DNA of 64,000 bases from the NCBI RefSeq assembly GCF_002744715.1, contig NZ_KZ319367.1:241785-305784 (forward strand), given 5' to 3'. The DNA is from Marinobacter profundi. Lineage in GTDB: Bacteria > Pseudomonadota > Gammaproteobacteria > Pseudomonadales > Oleiphilaceae. The notes under the pieces were generated by a model. The model searched no databases, was not told the DNA's origin, and was given only the letters and a program-made list of their open reading frames with translations. Within the stretch, counting starts at the first letter, position 1, and each line of letters opens with the position of its first letter. This document shows positions 51,112 through 60,285 of this stretch, piece by piece. The translations under genes and the position numbers were made by a program.

Positions 51112-52172
51112 TGGCCCAGCAGCCCCGGAGCATAGCGTACAAGCGGCGCGGCCGCGGCGTCCTGCTGGCGTTCGATGACGCCGATCTGCCACGCCTGTTC
51201 GCCCATCGCGGCCAGGGTATCCAGGGCCAGTTCGCGCTGGTCGGCCGGTACGCAGACAATCATGCCAACGCCGCAGTTAAAGGTGCGGTACATTTCGTTG
51301 TCGGCGACGCCGCCGGCGTCTTTCAGCCATTGGAATACCGGCGGCAGCTGCCAGCTGGCGGTATCGATCGCCGCACAAACGCCGTCGGGCAGAACCCTGG
51401 GAATGTTCTCCGGCAGACCGCCACCGGTGATGTGGGACAGGGCGCGGACGTCAACTTCGCGGAACAGCTGCAACAGGTTCTTGACGTAGATCCGCGTAGG
51501 CTCCATCAGCGCGGCGGCGAGCGTGGTGTCGCCGATCGGCTGGTCCAGGTCGGCATTGCTGACTTCAAGGATCTTGCGGATCAGCGAGTAGCCGTTGGAA
51601 TGGGGGCCGGACGAGGCGAGGGCGATCAGCGCATCGCCTTCCTGAACGCGGCTGCCGTCGATAACCTTGCTTCGCTCCACCACCCCGACGCAAAACCCGG
51701 CCAGGTCGTAGTCGTCACCTTCATACATGCCGGGCATTTCGGCGGTTTCGCCGCCCACCAGGGCGCAACCGGAAAGTTCACAACCTTTACCGATGCCGGC
51801 GACAACCTCGGCCGCCACGTCAACATTGAGTTTGCCGGTGGCGTAATAGTCCAGGAAGAACAGCGGCTCGGCACCACCGACAACCAGGTCGTTCACGCAC
51901 ATGGCGACGAGGTCGATCCCGATGGTGTCGTGCTTGCCCACTTGCATGGCCAGGCGCAGCTTGGTGCCGACGCCGTCAGTACCGGATACCAGCAGCGGCT
52001 CCTGATATCCGGCGGGAATCGCAACCATGGCGCCAAAGCCCCCGAGGCCGCCGAGAACTTCCGGCCGGCGGGTGCGGGCGGCAGTCTCCTTGATGCGGTT
52101 TACGAGTTCATTGCCGGCATCGATATCAACGCCCGCATCGCGATAGGTTAGGGAGGGCTTTTTTTCGCTCAT
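51108..52172 (-). CDS. purM: Phosphoribosylformylglycinamidine cyclo-ligase
   Basis: 354-residue AIR synthetase, ATP-dependent cyclisation step of purine synthesis. Motifs are [42 protein letters not shown] and [15 protein letters not shown]. The start codon lacks a recognisable ribosome binding site, and a PurR-box-like dyad sits just upstream. Confidence 0.97.
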   Translation of the reverse strand: MSEKKPSLTYRDAGVDIDAGNELVNRIKETAARTRRPEVLGGLGGFGAMVAIPAGYQEPLLVSGTDGVGTKLRLAMQVGKHDTIGIDLVAMCVNDLVVGGAEPLFFLDYYATGKLNVDVAAEVVAGIGKGCELSGCALVGGETAEMPGMYEGDDYDLAGFCVGVVERSKVIDGSRVQEGDALIALASSGPHSNGYSLIRKILEVSNADLDQPIGDTTLAAALMEPTRIYVKNLLQLFREVDVRALSHITGGGLPENIPRVLPDGVCAAIDTASWQLPPVFQWLKDAGGVADNEMYRTFNCGVGMIVCVPADQRELALDTLAAMGEQAWQIGVIERQQDAAAAPLVRYAPGLLGQ

Positions 52173-52177
52173 GGTGT

Positions 52178-52193
52178 GTGCAACCGTTTGGCA
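52178..52193 (-). promoter_or_regulatory. PurR-box-like dyad upstream of purM
   Basis: GTGCAACCGTTTGGCA matches the core GCAA-x-CG-x-TT of the Escherichia coli PurR operator but deviates at the outer positions. It lies 6-21 bases before the purM start, where a ribosome binding site would be expected. Whether a PurR-type repressor exists in this organism cannot be told here. Confidence 0.3.
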
Positions 52194-52319
52194 AGTGAGT
52201 CAGGACGCGGATTTTAACAGGTGCCGGGGAGCGCTCCAAATGCAATTGAGCGGTTTGCTACTCAGTAAAGTGGCCTTGGTGTATCCTATGCGCCATTCAA
52301 GCGATATGCAGGGTGCTTC

Positions 52320-53651
52320 ATGCCATTTTCCGGACCAATGACAAAGCAGGCAGCGCGAATGATTCAACGGTTGTTGCTGGCCGTGATTCTCGTGGGAACA
52401 TTCATCGCGCCGGCGGGCGCGGTTACCGTAACCGGGCTCTATTCCGTGGAGGTTCCGGTCGCGGGATCCGCGCCGGGAGATTTGCAGGCCGGCTATGAGG
52501 AAGGGCTCAGCCGCGTCCTGTTGCGGGTTTCCGGCAGTGACGACGTGCTTGGTCGCGAGGGGGCCGCCGACCTTCTTGGCCGGGCCGAAACCTTCCTGCA
52601 GTCCTATCAGCTGCTGCGGGCCGACAGTGACAATCCCCGCGACCGCCTGCGGATGACGTTCGGGGCGGTGGGTGTCAATCAGGCACTGGCTTCTCTCGAT
52701 GCTCCGGTATGGGGCGCCAATCGCCCGCTCAGCCTGGGCTGGATTGCCGTCGAGGGCACCGGTGGCCGGCAGCTGCTGGTGGAATCCGCAGCAGGCTCGT
52801 CCGCAGACTGGCACCGCGCTTTCACCAAAGCGGCATCCGACCGCGGGTTACCGCTTGCGTTTCCACCGGCCAGGTTCTCCGGTGACCGGGATCTGATGTC
52901 CGATATCTGGGGGCAGTTCATGGGCCGCCTGCGAACCGCCTCGGAAAATGTCGAGCACGACTTGCTGGCCGCCGTCCGGGTGAGTCGGAGTGGCGGGCAG
53001 TGGCGCGCCACCTGGATCTATGAAGGTGCAGGTTTTGACGAAAGCGAATCCTCGGTAACGGCGGATTCGCCGGACGCGCTGGCGGCCCGGGTGGTAGGGC
53101 GCTGGGCGGATCTGCTGGCGTCAACCTACGCGGTGGCGGCTGGCGAGATCGGTGAGTTGCCCCAGGTCGATATTGTCCTTGACCAGGTCGCCAGTCTTGA
53201 CGATTACGCCGAGGTGAAAGCCGCGCTTGACGGCATGGCGCCGGTCCAGTCTGTCGATCCGGTGCGGGTAACCAGCCGACGTGCGACTATTCGTGTGGCG
53301 TTTTCCGGCGAGCTGGACCAGCTCAAGGAGCACATTGCACTGGATGCGCGCTTCGTACCCCGGTCCGGGGCAGAGCAGCCGGAAGCCGCTGCGACTGATT
53401 CCGCGGCAGGACGCTCCCCGACAGAGGGTGCTGCAGCTGCAGGTGCTGCTGCCCCGGCAATGTCTGAAAGTGTCGCGACCACCGGCGACACCGCCGTTGC
53501 CGGCGGTCCGGGTGTTGCCGATCCGCTGTTCAAGTATCAGCCATTGATGGTGGAAGGGCAGGAAGTTGAGCAGGCCTTCGAGTCGCTCTACCAGGTGCTG
53601 CATTACCGCTGGCAGTCTGCGCCCGGCGCAGGCAGGCCGACCGGAGAATAG
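52320..53651 (+). CDS. DUF2066 domain-containing exported protein
   Basis: 443-residue protein of the DUF2066 family, function unknown. A hydrophobic signal segment (IQRLLLAVILVGTFIAPAGA) is followed by GLYSVEVPVAGSAPGDLQAGYEEG, the family signature. The C-terminal part (about 345-400) is a low-complexity Ala/Pro/Thr/Gly region. The start is uncertain, as ATGs at 52320, 52338 and 52359 are all in frame; the last would give a compact signal peptide. It is divergent from purM and 24 bases upstream of the phosphatidyltransferase gene, so the two are likely co-transcribed with hda. Confidence 0.82.
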   Translation: MPFSGPMTKQAARMIQRLLLAVILVGTFIAPAGAVTVTGLYSVEVPVAGSAPGDLQAGYEEGLSRVLLRVSGSDDVLGREGAADLLGRAETFLQSYQLLRADSDNPRDRLRMTFGAVGVNQALASLDAPVWGANRPLSLGWIAVEGTGGRQLLVESAAGSSADWHRAFTKAASDRGLPLAFPPARFSGDRDLMSDIWGQFMGRLRTASENVEHDLLAAVRVSRSGGQWRATWIYEGAGFDESESSVTADSPDALAARVVGRWADLLASTYAVAAGEIGELPQVDIVLDQVASLDDYAEVKAALDGMAPVQSVDPVRVTSRRATIRVAFSGELDQLKEHIALDARFVPRSGAEQPEAAATDSAAGRSPTEGAAAAGAAAPAMSESVATTGDTAVAGGPGVADPLFKYQPLMVEGQEVEQAFESLYQVLHYRWQSAPGAGRPTGE

Positions 53652-53675
53652 CGACCGGTTGGCTGGAGTCACGAA

Positions 53676-54233
53676 ATGAGGCAACGCTGGCGCTGGATTC
53701 CGAATGCCCTGACGTTCCTGCGGATTCTGCTGATTATTCCGTTCGCCCTCGCGTTACTGGCAGAGAGCTACCGGCTGGCGCTGGCGGTGTTTTTCGTGGC
53801 CGCCATTACCGATGGTTTTGACGGGTACCTGGCGCGTCACTTCAACTGGCGGACCCGGCTGGGCGCAATAGCGGACCCGCTAGCCGACAAGGCGCTGCTT
53901 ATTACGGCCTATCTCATGCTCACCCTGACCGGCGTTTTGCCGGTCTGGTTGTTTTTGCTGGTGCTGGGGCGCGATCTGCTGATTGTGGCGGGCGGGCTGG
54001 CCTTTCACTACGGCATCGGCAAATTCGATATGGAGCCGAGCATTCCGGGTAAACTCAACACCCTTATTCAGATTGTCGTGGCACTGGCCATAATTGTGCT
54101 GCTGGCCGGTTTGCCCATGCAGGGCTGGGTACTCGAGGCAGGCATCTGGCTGGTCGCGGTGTCTGCGATCATCAGTGGTGGCCATTACACGGCTGTTTGG
54201 GGCTGCCGGGCCTGGAGGGCCAAGAAGCAATGA
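53676..54233 (+). CDS. CDP-alcohol phosphatidyltransferase family protein
   Basis: 185-residue inner-membrane enzyme with about five helices. The class signature D-G-x2-D-G-x-x-A-R-x8-G-x3-D-x3-D is intact in DGFDGYLARHFNWRTRLGA with the following ADPLADK. Such enzymes make phosphatidylglycerophosphate (PgsA) or related phospholipids from CDP-diacylglycerol. Whether this is the main PgsA or a second paralogue cannot be decided. The stop overlaps the hda start (ATGA), so both are translated together. Confidence 0.88.
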   Translation: MRQRWRWIPNALTFLRILLIIPFALALLAESYRLALAVFFVAAITDGFDGYLARHFNWRTRLGAIADPLADKALLITAYLMLTLTGVLPVWLFLLVLGRDLLIVAGGLAFHYGIGKFDMEPSIPGKLNTLIQIVVALAIIVLLAGLPMQGWVLEAGIWLVAVSAIISGGHYTAVWGCRAWRAKKQ

Positions 54234-54928
54234 GTGGATCCCAGCTGACCCTTGGCGTCCGGTTAAGGGATGACGCTCGGTTCGTTAACTTCCTCGGCGA
54301 TCGTAATGCCGCTGCGGCAAGGCAGTTGGCAGCGGTATGTCAGGGCGATACCGATATGCCTGTGGTGATTCTGTGCGGGGATTCCGATACCGGAAAGAGT
54401 CACCTGTTGCAGGCTGCCTGTCACCTCCTCGAACAGCAAGGCAGCAGTGCCGTGTGTGTCAGCATGGGAGAATTGTTGCCATTCGGGCCAGAAGCGTTGC
54501 TCGGCCTTGAAAATCAGGAGCTGACAGGGTTGGATGACCTCGACCTGATTGCCGGCAAGCCGGAGTGGGAAGAGGCGGTTTTCCATCTCTATAACCGGGT
54601 ACTGGATCGGGGGCATCGCCTGTTCATCAGTCTATCGGACACGCCGGTCAACGTCCCGTTTGGCTTGCAGGATCTCAAATCGCGCCTGCAACATGGCCTG
54701 GTGCTGCAGCTCGGGGTATATCGTGATGATGACCGCCTGAAGATTCTCAGTGCCAGGGCGGAGCAGCGCGGGCTGGTACTGACGGACGAAGTGGCGTCCT
54801 TTATCCTCCGGCGGGCACCTCGGAAGCTGGCGGAGCTGTTGGCAATTCTGGACCGGCTTGATGAAAACTCTCTGCAGGCGCAACGCAGGCTGACCATCCC
54901 TTTTGTCAAATCGGTGATGGGCTGGTGA
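54230..54928 (+). CDS. hda: DnaA regulatory inactivator Hda
   Basis: 232-residue DnaA-like AAA+ protein that, bound to the loaded sliding clamp, triggers ATP hydrolysis by DnaA to prevent re-initiation. Near the N-terminus QLTLGVRL corresponds to the clamp-binding QL(S/T)LPL motif, with Gly in place of Pro. Walker A is GDSDTGKSHLL, and the lid region holds FILRRAPRKLAELLAILDRLD. ATG 54230 overlaps the phosphatidyltransferase stop; a frame extending to 54197 is not needed. Confidence 0.93.
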   Translation: MSGSQLTLGVRLRDDARFVNFLGDRNAAAARQLAAVCQGDTDMPVVILCGDSDTGKSHLLQAACHLLEQQGSSAVCVSMGELLPFGPEALLGLENQELTGLDDLDLIAGKPEWEEAVFHLYNRVLDRGHRLFISLSDTPVNVPFGLQDLKSRLQHGLVLQLGVYRDDDRLKILSARAEQRGLVLTDEVASFILRRAPRKLAELLAILDRLDENSLQAQRRLTIPFVKSVMGW

Positions 54929-55072
54929 GCTTCGATAATGCCGGAAAGTGCCGATAGCGCCACAGGTCGGTAGAAAGCGCCGGTAATCAGCCACAATGAT
55001 ACGGCAGTAACAACCAGAGCAGCGGCCCGGTGTGCCGCAACAATAATCTCAGGGAAACAGCCAGAGGGCGAT

Positions 55073-55870
55073 ATGAGACGAGTGGTATTCAATCAGAAGG
55101 GCGGTGTGGGCAAGTCCAGCATTACCTGTAATCTGGCGGCCATCAGTGCGACAAGAGGCAAACGTACCCTCGTGGTAGACCTGGACCCCCAGGGAAACTC
55201 TACCCATTACCTGCTGGGCAAGCCGGCGGCCGACCTGAAGGACACCGTCGCGGATATGCTGGAGCAGACCGTGGCTTTCACGGTGTTCAATCGCCGCCCT
55301 GACGAGTTTGTCCATGCCACCCCCTTTGACAACCTCTTTGTGATGCCTTCCAGTCCTGAACTGGACTTTCTCGAACGCAAGCTGGAAGCCAAGCACAAGA
55401 TCTACAAGCTTCGGGAAGCGTTGAAGAAACTCGGCGAGAATTTCGATGCGATCTACATCGATACGGCGCCAGCGCTCAATTTCTACACCCGATCGGCACT
55501 GATCGCCGCACAACGCTGCCTGATTCCCTTTGATTGTGACGATTTCTCCCGCCAGGCCCTGTACAACATCCTGAACGAGATACGGGATCTGCAGGAAGAT
55601 CATAATGAAGACCTGGTGGTCGAAGGCATTGTGGCCAACCAGTTCCAGCCGCGGGCCAGCCTGCCGCGCCAGCTGGTGCGTGAGCTGATCGAAGAGGGGC
55701 TTCCGGTATTGCCGGTGCGGTTGTCCAGCTCAGTGAAGATGAAAGAATCCCATCAGGCCCGGCAACCGCTGATTCACCTGGCCCCCAAACATGCCCTGAC
55801 CCGGCAGTACGAAGACCTGTTCCGGGTTCTCCACGGCGAGCAGGTGGAATTGGTTGAGTTGGAAGACTGA
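55073..55870 (+). CDS. ParA-family ATPase without an adjacent ParB
   Basis: 265-residue ParA/MinD-type ATPase. Deviant Walker A FNQKGGVGKSSITCNLA starts at residue 6 and switch motif VDLDPQGNSTHYLLG follows; DAIYIDTAPALNFYTRSAL is the Walker B region. There is no N-terminal DNA-binding helix-turn-helix, and no parB or parS-like gene nearby, so it is an orphan that may position something other than chromosome origins. The 144-base upstream gap contains AACAATAAT at 55039-55047. The yqcC gene starts 16 bases after its stop. Confidence 0.88.
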   Translation: MRRVVFNQKGGVGKSSITCNLAAISATRGKRTLVVDLDPQGNSTHYLLGKPAADLKDTVADMLEQTVAFTVFNRRPDEFVHATPFDNLFVMPSSPELDFLERKLEAKHKIYKLREALKKLGENFDAIYIDTAPALNFYTRSALIAAQRCLIPFDCDDFSRQALYNILNEIRDLQEDHNEDLVVEGIVANQFQPRASLPRQLVRELIEEGLPVLPVRLSSSVKMKESHQARQPLIHLAPKHALTRQYEDLFRVLHGEQVELVELED

Positions 55871-55886
55871 ACCCGGAGGAAATGAG

Positions 55887-56216
55887 ATGGCGGACAGTAA
55901 ACATCTGGAGCGGGTGGCTGACAGCCTGCTCCGGATTGAAATTGAACTCCGGGAGATTGATGCCTGGAGTGCAGAGCCGCCAGCCCCGGAAGCACTGCAG
56001 AGTACCCAGCCGTTCTGCATCGATACCCTGGATTTTACCCAGTGGTTGCAGTTCGTGTTTCTGCATCGGATGAAGATTCTGGTAGAAAGCGGTCAGCCTT
56101 TGCCGGCCGTCTCGGGGATGGCGCCCATGGCGGAAGAACATTTTCGCGGCCGCGAACAGGCGGGTCGCGGGCTGGTGCGCGCGCTCGAAGAAATGGATCG
56201 CCTGCTTTCCCGCTAG
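55887..56216 (+). CDS. yqcC: YqcC family protein (DUF446)
   Basis: 109-residue cytoplasmic helical protein of the YqcC/DUF446 family, function unknown. ATG 55887 is chosen because GGAGGA lies 6 bases upstream. Family residues appear in LLRIEIELREIDAW, then STQPFCIDTLDFTQWLQFVFLHRM and the C-terminal LVRALEEMDRLL. It is almost certainly co-transcribed with the ParA gene. In Escherichia coli yqcC is next to truC; that partner is absent here. Converges with the GGDEF/EAL gene (4-base overlap). Confidence 0.88.
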   Translation: MADSKHLERVADSLLRIEIELREIDAWSAEPPAPEALQSTQPFCIDTLDFTQWLQFVFLHRMKILVESGQPLPAVSGMAPMAEEHFRGREQAGRGLVRALEEMDRLLSR

Positions 56217-58939
56217 CTTCCCGGCTTGGTCGGTGGATTGTGAAAGCTGAAGTTGAAGGGGATTTCCGGCAACAGGATTTCCCCCGCATTGGCCCGCCGG
56301 AACAATTCACTCAGCTCCTGGCTGGGAACGGCTGGCGAGAAGCGATGGCCCTGTAACTGATGGCAGCCCGCGGAACGCAGGAAGGCATCCTGTTCGGGAG
56401 TTTCGACACCTGACGCGGCCACCGTCAGGGAAAGCTGGCGCGCGAGGTTGATCAGGGTATGGACAATCGCGCCGGCGCTTTCGTCATAGGGCGCGTGCTG
56501 CAGCAGATCCTGGTCAATCTTGACCTGGTCGAACGGCAGATCCCGCAACAGGCGCAGCGATGACAGGCCGCTGCCGAACCGGTCGAGTACCAGTCCCACG
56601 CCGAGCTTCTTGAGTTGTCGCAGCGTCTTGCCGGCTTCGTCCAGATGGTGGGTGAGATTTTTCTCATCGATTTCAATGAGAAGCAGTGTGGGGTCGAGTC
56701 GGGTCTCGCGGATCACCCGGCTCAGTTGCCCGGCAAGGCGGGGGTGATTGTACTGGCTCGAAGACAGGTTGATCCGGATGGCCACGGGTGAGCCGCTCAT
56801 GGCCTGGATAGCCTTTGCTTGCAGGCAGGCATTCAGGCAGACCCATTCCCCCAGGGCCTGCAGTTGCCCGCTCTGTTCAGCAACGTCTAGAAAATCGGCG
56901 GGGCCCAGCAGGCCCCGCTGGGGGTGGCGCCAGCGTAGCAGGGCTTCTACCCCCTGAATTTGGCCATTGCGGGCATCAAAAACCGGCTGGTAGTACAGGT
57001 CGAGCTGGCCCAGTTCCAGTGCTTCTCTCAATTCCTGTTCCAGTACCTGCTGGCGCTGGATTTCTTCGTTCATTTCGGCGCTGAAGAACTGGATGTTGTT
57101 GCGCCCGGCCTTCTTGGCCCGATACATCGCCATGTCCGCATTTTTCATCAGCTGGTCATAGTCGCGGCCATCGGCGGGAGCGAGGGTGATGCCGATGCTC
57201 GAGGTGATAACCAGCTCTCCCCCGGGTACCTGGATGGGGCGGGTCATCTCCTCCAGGATGTTGCGTGCCACCTTTTCACATCCCTCGGCACCGCTCACTC
57301 TCGCCAGCATGACGGCAAACTCGTCGCCGCCCAGGCGTGCCACCGTGTCTTCTTCCCTCACGCAGCGGGTAATACGGCTGGCCAGTTCCTGCAGCAGCTG
57401 GTCTCCCGCATCGTGACCGAGGGTGTCGTTAATCCGTTTGAAGTGATCGACATCTAGCCCGATTACCGCACATTGGTGCCCATAGCGCAGGGCACTGGTG
57501 ATGGCCTGGCGGCAGCGGTCCTCAAACAGGCGCCTGTTGGCGGTGTCGGTCAGGGCATCGTAATGGGCGAGATAATGCAGTTGGGCCTGGGTCTTGCGGA
57601 TTTCGGTGATGTCCTGGCCAACCATGATCAGCCGGTGACGCCCGGGGTCTTCGTCCTCGGTCAGCCGGCTCAGGTTCCAGAGGACGTGATGTCGGCTGCC
57701 GTCATAGCCGTGAATTTCGGTTTCAAGACTGTCGCGCCCCAGGTCGCTCTTCAGCAGCTTGAGTATCTTCCAGGCCAGCTCGTCCCTTTGCTCCGGGGGG
57801 ATGAATGCGGTGCTGAGGTTGCGGCCGAGGGCCTCGTCACGGCTGTAACCAAACAGCATTTCGGCGGCGCTGTTCCATTGCCGGATAACAATGTCGCCAT
57901 CAACCACGATGATCGGATTGCTGGCAGTTTCAAACAGCGCCCGGAAATGTTGCGATGACCGGCGAAAGGACTTTTCCGCTTGCTGGCGGACGAAGATCTC
58001 ATCCTTGAGTTCGTAATTGGTCAGCTGAAGCTCGCGGGTGCGCTGCTCCACGATATCTTCCAGACCATTTTCGATACGCTCGCGGTCCCGCAACAAAATC
58101 CGGATATAGCAGGATATCGCCACCATCATGGTTATCAGTGACTGGGCCAGTATCACGGTATCCGGATTACTGTCGCTGGTCACTCCCACCACCACGGCCA
58201 GCAACCCGCCAAGCCCGGCCACCGAGATGCCGGACATGGCATCGGTGAGGGAGAAGCGGGTTGCCGCCCAGGTCATCAGCGGAAGCAGGATGAACAGTGC
58301 CTGAAGTGGCTGGTGCCAGATCATGGCGAGGGCAAACAGCAGAGTCAGCAGCCAGAGAACCGCCTCACCCGAGCGGTTGGCGGCCTGGCGGGTAGGGGTG
58401 TATCCCTCATGGGCCAAGGTAGGGACGGCGGTTGCCAGCGCCCCGAGGAAGCTGGCAAGCCACAGGTTCAGAACCGGGGGATTCAGCTCTGCGAGATGCT
58501 GCGGTGACATGGCCAGTTCCGGAAGAACGGCGACCAGGCAGCCCAGGGTCAGGGCGCCCAGAAACCATAGAAAGGCCTGGTAGCTGGACAGCGGTGAGGC
58601 AAGTCCGCGGGATTTGCGATAACTCCACCAGCCGGCAAGCATCAGGGTCAGGGTAGTGATGAAGCCGCTCAGCATTGGCCAGAGCATGTCGACGGCATCG
58701 GGAGGCTGGCGGACCAGTGCTGCGCCGAGACCGGCAATGGCCGCGCCGCCCAGTGCCAGGGGGAGGGCGGACTCCTGGCGCCGGTACAGAAGTGCCAGGC
58801 CGTAACCGGCCGGCAGTGCGATCACCGGAAAAGGTGCCAGCATGTTGAGCGCTTCTCCCAGCAGGGTCAGCGCTGCAAAAATCAGCAGCCGAATGGCTGC
58901 ATCACGCCAGCTGTATGTGAAACCAATATCTTCAGCCAC
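56213..58939 (-). CDS. Membrane PAS-GGDEF-EAL protein with degenerate EAL domain
   Basis: 908-residue c-di-GMP signalling protein. The N-terminal ~290 residues are a multi-helix membrane sensor of MASE1 type, followed by a coiled coil, a PAS domain (about 330-450, ALFETASNPIIVVDGDIV), GGDEF (about 455-620) and EAL (about 640-890). RLGGDEFAVM (537-541) is intact and an inhibitory RxxD site is present at R528-D531, so cyclase activity with feedback is expected. The EAL motif at E665 is kept, but the usual DDFGTG is DRFGSG (R787) and AEGVET is ASGVET (S843). Loss of a metal-binding Asp and of the general-base Glu predicts no phosphodiesterase activity. It lies downstream of nadC on the same strand. 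Confidence 0.92.
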   Translation of the reverse strand: MAEDIGFTYSWRDAAIRLLIFAALTLLGEALNMLAPFPVIALPAGYGLALLYRRQESALPLALGGAAIAGLGAALVRQPPDAVDMLWPMLSGFITTLTLMLAGWWSYRKSRGLASPLSSYQAFLWFLGALTLGCLVAVLPELAMSPQHLAELNPPVLNLWLASFLGALATAVPTLAHEGYTPTRQAANRSGEAVLWLLTLLFALAMIWHQPLQALFILLPLMTWAATRFSLTDAMSGISVAGLGGLLAVVVGVTSDSNPDTVILAQSLITMMVAISCYIRILLRDRERIENGLEDIVEQRTRELQLTNYELKDEIFVRQQAEKSFRRSSQHFRALFETASNPIIVVDGDIVIRQWNSAAEMLFGYSRDEALGRNLSTAFIPPEQRDELAWKILKLLKSDLGRDSLETEIHGYDGSRHHVLWNLSRLTEDEDPGRHRLIMVGQDITEIRKTQAQLHYLAHYDALTDTANRRLFEDRCRQAITSALRYGHQCAVIGLDVDHFKRINDTLGHDAGDQLLQELASRITRCVREEDTVARLGGDEFAVMLARVSGAEGCEKVARNILEEMTRPIQVPGGELVITSSIGITLAPADGRDYDQLMKNADMAMYRAKKAGRNNIQFFSAEMNEEIQRQQVLEQELREALELGQLDLYYQPVFDARNGQIQGVEALLRWRHPQRGLLGPADFLDVAEQSGQLQALGEWVCLNACLQAKAIQAMSGSPVAIRINLSSSQYNHPRLAGQLSRVIRETRLDPTLLLIEIDEKNLTHHLDEAGKTLRQLKKLGVGLVLDRFGSGLSSLRLLRDLPFDQVKIDQDLLQHAPYDESAGAIVHTLINLARQLSLTVAASGVETPEQDAFLRSAGCHQLQGHRFSPAVPSQELSELFRRANAGEILLPEIPFNFSFHNPPTKPGS

Positions 58940-59048
58940 TATCAGGATATCCTGCCTGACTACTGCGAGCCTTGTGTTGATTTCCGGGCAGCCTCAGAGA
59001 GGTCCGGCAATGCTGTCCGCTCAGCGAATGGCCGACCCTGGGTAACAC

Positions 59049-59897
59049 TCAGGTAATCGGATCCAGTCGCATGGACAGGTCAACGGCTTTCAGGTCCTTT
59101 GTGAGCGCGCCGATGGAAATGTAATCGACACCGGTTTCGGCAATGGGAACCAGCGTTTCCGGATTTATTCCTCCGGATGCTTCAAGTTTAGACCGACCCC
59201 CTGCGAGTGCAACTGCCGCTTTCATGTCGTCCAGCGAGAATTCATCCAGCATGATGATATCGGCGCCGCACGCCAGGGCCTGGGACAGTTCGTCGAGGTT
59301 TTCGGTTTCAACTTCGACCGGGCGCCCCGGGGCCAGTTGGCGGGCCGCCGCAACGGCTGCGGCGATCGATCCGCATGACGCAATATGGTTTTCCTTGATC
59401 AGGAAGGCATCCCACAGGCCGATGCGGTGATTGTCGCAGCCGCCGCAGGTCACCGCGTATTTCTGGGCCAGACGCATGCCCGGCAGGGTTTTGCGGGTAT
59501 CCAGCAGACGGACCCCGGTATGGGCGACCCGGGAGGCATAATGATGACAGGTGGTTGCGACACCGGACAGGGTCTGCAGCCAGTTCAGTGCGGTCCGCTC
59601 CCCGGTCAGCAGGCTGCGGGCGGGGCCTTCAAGGCTGAAAAGCACCTGGTCAGGTGACACCTGATCGCCATCACGGACCTGCCAGTTTACTGCGACCGCG
59701 GGATCGACCTGGCGGAATACTTCGTCGACCCACGCGGTGCCGGCAATGACCGCGGATTCCCTGGTGATCACCCGCCCCGACGTACGTCGTTCGACGGGAA
59801 TCAGCGCGGCCGTGATATCTCCGCTGCCAATGTCTTCCCGCAGGCTCTGGGCGACGGTTTCAATACGGGACTGGCGGAGAAGTTCAGGGCAGATCAT
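59049..59897 (-). CDS. nadC: Nicotinate-nucleotide pyrophosphorylase (carboxylating)
   Basis: Quinolinate phosphoribosyltransferase of NAD synthesis, 282 residues from ATG 59897. Motifs are [16 protein letters not shown], the substrate-binding [27 protein letters not shown] and [28 protein letters not shown] is also characteristic. The frame extends upstream to 60023, but that part has no homology that I recognise. The ribosome binding site is weak. The neighbouring DUF1631 gene is divergent. Confidence 0.95.
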   Translation of the reverse strand: MICPELLRQSRIETVAQSLREDIGSGDITAALIPVERRTSGRVITRESAVIAGTAWVDEVFRQVDPAVAVNWQVRDGDQVSPDQVLFSLEGPARSLLTGERTALNWLQTLSGVATTCHHYASRVAHTGVRLLDTRKTLPGMRLAQKYAVTCGGCDNHRIGLWDAFLIKENHIASCGSIAAAVAAARQLAPGRPVEVETENLDELSQALACGADIIMLDEFSLDDMKAAVALAGGRSKLEASGGINPETLVPIAETGVDYISIGALTKDLKAVDLSMRLDPIT

Positions 59898-60285
59898 AGG
59901 CAGGTTTCCGTTGTCGGGTGTCGTCAGGTAAGCCAGGGCGAAGCAATTCAACGCGCTACAGAACCGCGATTCTATTACCTGGCCGTGGAATGTCCAAATG
60001 GCATTTCGGTAACGAAGTTGCAACCTTTGCCGCCGTTATCAGGGTGAATGCGGCCCTGGTCAATCCGGTGGGCGGTGATTGGAAAGTGACGGGTGACGTA
60101 TTGCGTCACCCCGTTGCGCAAATAGTGGTCAGTATTTTAAGAATCGGCTCTTACTCTGTGATTTTTCAGCTAAAATGTGGCATGGTTCCGATGTTCACAA
60201 TTAGTGACAAAACCTGACACAAGGTGACGACATAAAGGCCTATCATGTAACCCTAGGGTCATGATTTTTCAAGCGGAGCAGCTGA
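59898..60285. other. 388-base divergent intergenic region between nadC and DUF1631 gene
   Basis: No convincing gene. The sequence becomes AT-richer toward 60285. It holds an 8-bp dyad GGGTGACG-TATTG-CGTCACCC (60091-60111) and several further GTGAC or TGACA boxes between 60085 and 60232. CTATCATG near 60240 resembles a -10 element for the plus-strand gene. A plus-strand open frame at 59918-60217 lacks a ribosome binding site and recognisable domains. Confidence 0.5.

Noticed and set aside
59898..60023. Longer NadC N-terminus from an upstream start at 60023
   Set aside because: The additional 42 residues show no similarity to the family, and the ATG at 59897 gives the usual length and N-terminal helix.
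59918..60217. A 99-codon plus-strand open frame between nadC and the DUF1631 gene
   Set aside because: No ribosome binding site, no domain, and it partly overlaps the nadC leader; the region looks regulatory.
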